Part shown: piece after piece, positions 5,302 to 9,862 of the stretch
Layout: every line of letters starts with the position of its first letter
How positions within the stretch are numbered: the stretch's first letter is position 1
NCBI GenBank assembly: GCA_007118075.1
Contig: SKSH01000086.1
Location: forward strand, 1-9,862
Source: Halobacteriales archaeon
GTDB lineage: Archaea; Halobacteriota; Halobacteria; Halobacteriales; SKSH01
DNA length: 9,862 bases
Direction of reading: 5' to 3'
Translations under genes and position numbers: made by a program
Notes under the pieces: generated by a model
Told to the model about the DNA's origin: nothing
What the model saw: only the letters and a program-made list of their open reading frames with translations
The model's database searches: none

Positions 5302-6144
5302 CTACTCGAGTGTTGCCCTGGTATCGATCCCGTATACCAAGCCTGGCGTCTCCACATGAGCGACCTCAAGCGCAGCATGATGGCCGGATTCGGCGAGCTC
5401 TTTACTCCGACGGGGGACCACCTTGGGTCCCAATACCGCTCCAGGGCGAGTCGGGTCATCGAGGAAGTCAGTCTCCAGCATGAACGGGTCGCCTCGGTTG
5501 CGGACGGCACGAACGGCGACCGATCGGGCGATGACACTTGGGGTGATCCCCTTGACCGGACCTGACGCATAGTGTTTCACCACCCGATGGGGCTCGAGAC
5601 CCACCTCATTGGCCAGCTCGGCGAACTCAGTTCCGTCGTCGGTATCCTCCGTGTGTAGTTGGACGGCACAGTCCACTTCGGCAGCCAATGCAAACACATG
5701 CTGGATGAGGTCGTTCGACGCACGCAACACCGATTCGGAGACATCGAAATGAGGTCGGCCGGATTTGAGCGCCAATGCGCGCCCACCAGCGACCAGATCA
5801 GCAGCCAACTCGAGTCCATCACGCATGAGCTGGGCCGCATCGTCCACCGACCAGCCGTGGTCAGCGACCAGCCGGGGTAACAAGACCGGATGGACCCCAA
5901 GTACCGGCCAGGCACGGCCGGGGAGGACCTCGGTCGATCCCTCGACCAGCTCGATCGTTTGTTCGAACGTCTCACGAAAGGCGTCGACGTCGTCCACCGA
6001 TTCGACGAGATGCCAGGACGGCCGGTTGACCACCAGCAGGTGTGTACCGCCGGCTCGAGCGAACGTCTTCGCCGCCTCGATCCCATCCCCATCTGGATGT
6101 AAATGGAGGTGATCGTCGAGCACCGGCGTCGGCAGCGACTCCAT
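5302..6144 (-). CDS. TatD-like (COG1099-type) TIM-barrel metal-dependent hydrolase
   Basis: A 280-residue amidohydrolase-superfamily protein. The metal-binding HxH of the first barrel strand is in DDHLHLHP (His12, His14). Later landmarks are LGVHPVLLPRL (82-92), LKSGRPHFDV (126-135), CAVQLHTED (159-167, His164), VVKHYASG (188-195, His191) and FMLETDFLDDP (221-231, Asp226), followed by RPGAVLGPKVVPRR and a YGID ending. This order fits the predicted archaeal hydrolases related to TatD nucleases. The usual bridging Glu before the GRPH motif (GE.GRPH) is Lys127, which may be a haloarchaeal trait. Substrate unknown; nuclease activity should not be assumed. An in-frame TTG at 6171 is possible, but the ATG at 6144 directly precedes the conserved start of the barrel. 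It is divergent from gcvT and upstream of DUF2150 on the same strand. Confidence 0.85.
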   Translation of the reverse strand: MESLPTPVLDDHLHLHPDGDGIEAAKTFARAGGTHLLVVNRPSWHLVESVDDVDAFRETFEQTIELVEGSTEVLPGRAWPVLGVHPVLLPRLVADHGWSVDDAAQLMRDGLELAADLVAGGRALALKSGRPHFDVSESVLRASNDLIQHVFALAAEVDCAVQLHTEDTDDGTEFAELANEVGLEPHRVVKHYASGPVKGITPSVIARSVAVRAVRNRGDPFMLETDFLDDPTRPGAVLGPKVVPRRSKELAESGHHAALEVAHVETPGLVYGIDTRATLE

Positions 6145-6195
6145 GTCCGAGGCGTGGCCACCGGGAACCAAGAATCACCCGGAGTGACGCGATGG

Positions 6196-6207
6196 AGGGG
6201 AACCCCT
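6196..6207. promoter_or_regulatory. Candidate operator: AGGGG-AA-CCCCT over the gcvT promoter
   Basis: A perfect 5-2-5 inverted repeat ends inside the CTTTTG box of gcvT and covers the BRE position, so a protein bound here would compete with the basal transcription factors. A glycine- or one-carbon-responsive regulator would make sense for gcv genes but is inference. Confidence 0.35.
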
Positions 6208-6211
6208 TTTG
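6206..6211 (+). promoter_or_regulatory. Candidate TATA-like box of the gcv operon
   Basis: CTTTTG centred 26-27 bases before the ATG of gcvT at 6235. There is no Shine-Dalgarno site before gcvT, which fits a leaderless first gene. The same hexamer at the same distance occurs before the DUF457 gene. Confidence 0.45.
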
Positions 6212-6234
6212 CCATGGCCGATTCCCTATCGGGT

Positions 6235-7326
6235 ATGACAGGACGACGAACCACGTTGTACGGGGCACATGCCGAGGTCGGGGCGAAGTTCACCGACTTC
6301 GGTGGCTGGGAGATGCCGGTGAGTTTCGATTCGATCCGGACCGAGCACGAAGCCGTGCGGACCGACGTGGGTAAGTTCGATGTGTCGCACATGGGCCAGA
6401 TATCAGTGACCGGATCCGACGCGCTCGAGCTCATGCAACGACTCGTCACCAACGATGTCGCCACCCTCGAGGTCGGCGATGCACAGTACGCCGCGATCAC
6501 CGATACGGATGGCATCATGCTCGATGACACCATCATCTATCGTCTCGGCGATCGAGACGGCGATCCAAGCTACCTCTTCGTTCCAAACGCCGGGCACAAC
6601 GAGGAGATGCTCGACCGGTGGACGAAGCACCGCGATGAGTGGGGGCTGACAGCCACAATCACCGACCGAACCGATGACTACGGCATGATCGCCGTACAGG
6701 GACCGAACGCGATCGACCTTGTCGACTCGCTGACCGAAGAACCGATCGAGACGCTCAGCCGATTCACCCACACCACAACCGAAGTGGCAGCTATCGAGGT
6801 GCTCATCGCCCGCACGGGATACACTGGGGAAGACGGCGTCGAGTTGCTCGTTGAGACGGCATCGGCACCAGCGATCTGGTCAGCTCTCGAGTGTCAACCG
6901 GTCGGCCTCGGGGCACGAGATACGCTCAGGCTTGAGGCGGGGTTGCTCCTCGGTGGCAACGAATTCGACCCGGTCGAGAATCCACGAACCCCACTCGAGG
7001 CCGGCATCGGATTCGCTGTCGATCTCGAGACGGACTTCATTGGACGTGAAGCCCTCAGCGAACAACTAGAAGCTGGGCTCAAGGAATCGCTCATCGGATT
7101 CGGCTTGGCCGACCGTGGTATCCCTCGAGGAGGCTATCGTATCCTCGATAGTTCGGGCGATCCGATCGGTATGGTGACCAGTGGTACCCAGAGTCCTACC
7201 CTCGGGCGGCCGATCGGCCTGGGGTATGTCGAGACCGATCACGCTGAAGCCGGCAACGAAATCGCCATCGAGGTACGCGGTGAGCCGAAAATGGGAAAGG
7301 TTGAATCCCTCCCCTTCGTTGACTGA
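6235..7326 (+). CDS. gcvT: Glycine cleavage system T protein (aminomethyltransferase)
   Basis: A 363-residue T protein that transfers the methylene group from aminomethyl-lipoyl-H protein to the folate or pterin carrier, releasing ammonia. Landmarks: AKFTDFGGWEMPVSFDSI (17-34), FDVSHMG (48-54), LVTNDV (70-75), DGIMLDDTIIYR (92-103) with the catalytic Asp98, AVQGPNA, RTGYTGEDGVELL (folate-binding region), GARDTLRLEAGLLLGGNEF, and SGTQSPTLGRPIGLGYV near the C-terminus. The frame is open upstream to 6103 and another ATG lies at 6214, but the ATG at 6235 gives the start typical of haloarchaeal GcvT, 16 residues before the AKFT motif, and has a promoter box 27 bases before it. First gene of gcvT-gcvH-gcvPA-gcvPB; gcvH follows after 3 bases. 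All key motifs are intact. Confidence 0.97.
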   Translation: MTGRRTTLYGAHAEVGAKFTDFGGWEMPVSFDSIRTEHEAVRTDVGKFDVSHMGQISVTGSDALELMQRLVTNDVATLEVGDAQYAAITDTDGIMLDDTIIYRLGDRDGDPSYLFVPNAGHNEEMLDRWTKHRDEWGLTATITDRTDDYGMIAVQGPNAIDLVDSLTEEPIETLSRFTHTTTEVAAIEVLIARTGYTGEDGVELLVETASAPAIWSALECQPVGLGARDTLRLEAGLLLGGNEFDPVENPRTPLEAGIGFAVDLETDFIGREALSEQLEAGLKESLIGFGLADRGIPRGGYRILDSSGDPIGMVTSGTQSPTLGRPIGLGYVETDHAEAGNEIAIEVRGEPKMGKVESLPFVD

Positions 7327-7329
7327 CAC

Positions 7330-7713
7330 ATGGCCATCGACGTTCGCGACGACCGACGGTACATCGAAAGCCACGAGTGGGTCCAGACAGTCAACGGGAC
7401 CGTTCGAATCGGTATCTCAGACTTCGCACAGGACGAGCTCGGCGACATCGTCTTCATCGAACTTCCGGATGTGGGTGATGAGATCGCTGAGGGTCAGCCC
7501 TTCGGCGTGATCGAGAGCATCAAGGCTGTCTCCGACCTCTATGCGCCGATCGAAGGGGAGGTCGTCGACCGCAACGAGACACTCTTTGAGACCCCCGAGC
7601 TCATCAACGAATCCCCCTACGATGACGGCTGGATGCTTGAGGTTGAACCAGCAGATGCTGGGGACATTGACGACCTGATGGATGCCGACGAGTACGAATC
7701 GCAACTGGCCTGA
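7330..7713 (+). CDS. gcvH: Glycine cleavage system H protein (lipoyl carrier)
   Basis: A 127-residue H protein, the usual length. Its lipoyl arm shuttles the aminomethyl intermediate between the P, T and L proteins. The lipoylation site is Lys65 in GVIESIKAVSDLYAPIEG, the standard ES.KA.S motif. Other landmarks are SHEWV near the N-terminus, GISDFAQDELGDIVFIELP, and the C-terminal YDDGWMLEVEP. The ATG lies 3 bases after the gcvT stop, with no separate Shine-Dalgarno site, so translation is probably coupled to gcvT. It needs a lipoate attachment enzyme and a dihydrolipoamide dehydrogenase (L protein) encoded elsewhere. Activity is expected. Confidence 0.97.
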   Translation: MAIDVRDDRRYIESHEWVQTVNGTVRIGISDFAQDELGDIVFIELPDVGDEIAEGQPFGVIESIKAVSDLYAPIEGEVVDRNETLFETPELINESPYDDGWMLEVEPADAGDIDDLMDADEYESQLA

Positions 7714-7785
7714 CTCGAAAGCAGGCATCTCAATAGCTCGCGTCTCCGACTTCCACTGACGGAACACGTCGGCCATTCAGCCACC
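7714..7785 (+). other. Intergenic gap inside the gcv operon
   Basis: The 72 bases between gcvH and gcvPA are longer than the other gaps in the operon. I see no TATA-like box 25-30 bases before the gcvPA ATG, no Shine-Dalgarno site and no dyad of note, so a second promoter is not supported. Confidence 0.4.
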
Positions 7786-9126
7786 ATGCAATCATCCAAT
7801 CGATCTTCGGGTAGTCCGTTCGCACCGCATGACCAGGAAGACACCGCAGCGATGCTCGACGCCATCGGTGTCGAGGATGTTGAGGAACTCTTCGACATTC
7901 CAGCTGCGGTCAGATTCGACGACAGCTTCGACATCCCACCTCGCGAGGAACACGAGCTCATCCTCGAGGTCGGTGACATGCTCGATCAAAACGACGATGT
8001 TGTCTCCCTCCTGGGTCGAGGACATTACAACCATTACATCCCTGCACTCGTCGACCATATCGCCGGGCGCAGTGAATACCTGACCTCCTACACACAGTAT
8101 CAGCCAGAGGCAAGCCAGGGATTCCTACAGGTCCTCTTCGAGTATCAATCGATGCTCGTCGAATTGACCGGCCTCGAGGTGGCGAACTGCTCACTGTACG
8201 ATGCCGCCACCGGCCTGGGAGAGGCGGCGACCTTCGCAGACCGACTGCGCCACACCGATGGTGATCGCATCCTCGTCCCTGAGCTGCTCCATCCGGGTCG
8301 TCGCTCCACCCTCGAGAATTACTGTGCTGGACCTGGCCTTGAGGTCGACACCTATCCGATGGACGACGGGACGGTCGATGTTGACGGACTGGCCAGCTCC
8401 CTCGACGAGTCGACCGTCATGGTGTACGTCGAGACCCCGACAATCCGAGGTACTATCGAGCCATCACTCAACGAGATCGGTGAACTCGTCCACGATGCCG
8501 ATGCGGCCTTCTGTATCGGTACGGATCCGGTGGCCCTGTCCATCCTCGAGGAACCAGCATCGGTCGGCGCAGACGTGGTCGTCGGTGATGCCGGTGTTCT
8601 CGGGCTTCCTGCGGCGTTCGGAATGGGCCTTGGCCTCTTCGCCACCCGCGAAGAATATGTCCGGCAGGTGCCCGGCCGGCTCGTCGGGGCGACCGAGGAT
8701 GCGGCTGGCAACCGGGCGTTCGCCCTGACGCTCGTCACCCGAGAGCAACACATCCGTCGTGAACGGGCCACCAGCAACATCTGCACCAACCAGGCCTGGG
8801 CGGCACTCCGTGCGGCCATGCATGCCGCCTGGCTCGGACCAGACGGACTGGTCGAACTCGCGCAAGAGTGTATCGAACAGCCCGCAGCACTGGCCACCCG
8901 CCTCGACGACCTGGGTGGCGTCACCGCCCCATTTCACGACCGCCACCACTTCCGTGAATTCGCCTTCAGCACCGGTGTGGACGCCGATGATCTGGCGGAC
9001 ATCCTGCTCGAACGCGGATACGCGGTACATGCCCTCGAGGACGACGTATTGCAGGTCTGTGTGATCGACCAATCGGAGGATACGATCGATCGGTTCGTCC
9101 AAGAGTTCACGGAGGTGCTCGCATGA
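7786..9126 (+). CDS. gcvPA: Glycine dehydrogenase (decarboxylating) subunit 1
   Basis: A 446-residue protein equal to the N-terminal half of the one-chain P protein found in enteric bacteria. With subunit 2 it forms the PLP-dependent decarboxylase that attaches the aminomethyl group of glycine to lipoyl-GcvH. Landmarks: LGRGHYNHYIPALVDHI (76-92), SEYLTSYTQYQPEASQGF (97-113), LFEYQSMLVELTGLEVANCSLYDAAT (117-142), VGADVVVGDAGVLGLPAAFGMGLGLFATRE, VPGRLVGA and the RATSNICTNQAW segment. The PLP lysine is not in this subunit, as is normal for the split enzyme. About ten Ser/Asn-rich residues precede the conserved SPFAPH. The reading frame ends in an ATGA overlap with gcvPB, ensuring matched production of the two subunits. 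Confidence 0.96.
   Translation: MQSSNRSSGSPFAPHDQEDTAAMLDAIGVEDVEELFDIPAAVRFDDSFDIPPREEHELILEVGDMLDQNDDVVSLLGRGHYNHYIPALVDHIAGRSEYLTSYTQYQPEASQGFLQVLFEYQSMLVELTGLEVANCSLYDAATGLGEAATFADRLRHTDGDRILVPELLHPGRRSTLENYCAGPGLEVDTYPMDDGTVDVDGLASSLDESTVMVYVETPTIRGTIEPSLNEIGELVHDADAAFCIGTDPVALSILEEPASVGADVVVGDAGVLGLPAAFGMGLGLFATREEYVRQVPGRLVGATEDAAGNRAFALTLVTREQHIRRERATSNICTNQAWAALRAAMHAAWLGPDGLVELAQECIEQPAALATRLDDLGGVTAPFHDRHHFREFAFSTGVDADDLADILLERGYAVHALEDDVLQVCVIDQSEDTIDRFVQEFTEVLA
9111..9117 (+). promoter_or_regulatory. Shine-Dalgarno site for gcvPB
   Basis: GGAGGTG lies in the last codons of gcvPA, with 5 bases between it and the gcvPB ATG. It is a long match to the archaeal anti-Shine-Dalgarno sequence. 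The other genes here lack such a site, so this one stands out and supports coupled reinitiation at the overlapping gene. Confidence 0.7.
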
Positions 9127-9862
9127 GGATCCACGACCAAGCCCGATGGGAACGCCCTAAAGAAGGAGTCTATGAATCCCTGTTGAACGAGAAGAACAAC
9201 TCCACCGTCGAGGTGTCAGTGGAGGGATTGCCCGACGAGCTCACACGCGATGAACTGACACTGCCAGATCTCAAAGAACCGGTCGTCGCCGGACATTACA
9301 CTCGTCTATCGCAGATGACCTATGGCATCGAGAGCGGACCGTATCCACTCGGTAGCTGTACGATGAAGTACAACCCGAAGTTCACCGAGAGCCTGGCCGG
9401 CGATTCACGGGCTCACGTACATCCAGAGCTCCCTGACCGAGCCTGTCAGGGGATTCTCGAGATCTTGTTCAGCTTGCAGGATTACCTCGCTCGCATCGCC
9501 GGGATGGACGCAGTCTCACTGCAGCCACCGGCAGGTGCCGCCGGTGAATTCGCCGGGATCCTCATCTGCATGGCCTATCACCAAGACCACGGTGAGGCAG
9601 AACAGCGGCGTGAGGTGATCGTCCCAGAGACAGCCCATGGCACGAACTTCGCGAGTGCCGCAATGGGTGGCTATACCGTAGTGACGGTTCCATCGAACGA
9701 GGATGGTCGGGTCGACCTCGAGGCACTCGAGGCGGCACTCGGCCCGGAGACGGCCGCCCTCATGCTGACGAATCCGAACACACTCGGCGTCGTCGAGCGG
9801 GATATTGAGGAGATGGCATCGATGGTCCACGATGCCGGTGGATTGCTCTATTACGACGGGGC
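9123..9862 (+). CDS. gcvPB: Glycine dehydrogenase (decarboxylating) subunit 2, partial
   Basis: The first 246 residues of the PLP-binding subunit of the split P protein; the frame stays open to the right edge. Landmarks: PYPLGSCTMKYNPK (73-86), HPELPDRACQG (100-110), VSLQPPAGAAGEFAG (131-145), VPETAHGTNFASAAMGGY (167-184) with His172, the residue expected to stack on the PLP ring, LMLTNPNTLGV (213-223) and YYDG at the end with Asp245, the expected partner of the PLP pyridine nitrogen. The Schiff-base lysine would lie shortly beyond the window. The start overlaps the gcvPA stop by 4 bases (ATGA), with a strong Shine-Dalgarno site before it. The gene is intact as far as it goes; the truncation is only the window edge. 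Confidence 0.96.
   Translation, partial: MRIHDQARWERPKEGVYESLLNEKNNSTVEVSVEGLPDELTRDELTLPDLKEPVVAGHYTRLSQMTYGIESGPYPLGSCTMKYNPKFTESLAGDSRAHVHPELPDRACQGILEILFSLQDYLARIAGMDAVSLQPPAGAAGEFAGILICMAYHQDHGEAEQRREVIVPETAHGTNFASAAMGGYTVVTVPSNEDGRVDLEALEAALGPETAALMLTNPNTLGVVERDIEEMASMVHDAGGLLYYDG

Noticed and set aside
5256..5570. Extended DUF2150 start giving 105 more residues
   Set aside because: The extension lies on the hydrolase coding region in another frame and is basic and Ser/Arg-rich, unlike the acidic DUF2150 protein.
6103..6234. Extended gcvT start giving 44 more residues, or the ATG at 6214
   Set aside because: The extra residues are Arg-rich and unlike GcvT, would cover the promoter and overlap the divergent hydrolase; the ATG at 6235 fits the family.
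5577..6536. Open frame of 319 codons on the minus strand across the hydrolase and gcvT
   Set aside because: It is a frame shadow: Ser/Arg-rich, no recognisable motif, and it overlaps two clear genes in other frames.
8352..9102. Long open frames on the minus strand opposite gcvPA
   Set aside because: They lie opposite well-conserved gcvPA sequence and show no family motif; open frames opposite GC-rich halophile genes are common.
1..9862. Mobile elements, CRISPR arrays, toxin-antitoxin or defence genes, tRNA or rRNA
   Set aside because: I looked on both strands for transposase motifs, terminal repeats, regularly spaced repeats and RNA-gene-like sequences and found none.

Overview
The window reads as chromosomal housekeeping DNA of a halophilic archaeon (class Halobacteria). 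The evidence is: strongly acidic, Asp/Glu-rich proteins; a class-specific DUF2150 protein and a small CPxC/CxxC zinc-finger protein of the haloarchaeal type; an archaeal HMG-CoA synthase with its XRE-type regulator next door; a glycine cleavage P-protein split into two subunits; and genes with AT-rich boxes about 27 bases before an ATG that lacks a Shine-Dalgarno site, the usual haloarchaeal leaderless pattern. By eye the GC content is moderate (roughly 55-60%), lower than most haloarchaea. CTAG is rare and CTCGAG is very common.

Layout. Positions 1-979: the N-terminal part of a D-2-hydroxyacid dehydrogenase (minus, runs off the left edge), divergent from a degenerate short-chain dehydrogenase-like protein (plus). 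Positions 1010-2283: three minus-strand genes, in transcription order a DUF457/YdjM-type membrane protein, a single-domain rhodanese and a 63-residue zinc-finger protein. Positions 2367-4603: an archaeal HTH regulator (plus) convergent with mvaS (minus), separated by 188 bp without a gene. Positions 4686-6144: a TatD-like/COG1099-type metal hydrolase followed by DUF2150, both minus. Positions 6235-9862: a plus-strand glycine cleavage operon gcvT-gcvH-gcvPA-gcvPB, with gcvPB cut by the right edge.

The gcv genes together supply the T, H and P proteins that break glycine into CO2, ammonia and a methylene group on a folate or pterin carrier; the L protein is not encoded here. MvaS makes HMG-CoA for the mevalonate route to archaeal isoprenoid lipids, and the adjacent HTH protein may regulate it. 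The other genes are conserved but functionally vague.

I see no mobile element, CRISPR array, toxin-antitoxin pair, defence island or RNA gene, and no gene-free stretch above 300 bases. I do not find a clear undescribed system. The best leads are a perfect 7-2-7 inverted repeat just upstream of the mvaS promoter, short dyads placed on or beside the promoters of gcvT and the HTH gene, an SDR-like protein that has lost its catalytic lysine, and a Lys in place of the usual metal-binding Glu in the TatD-like protein.
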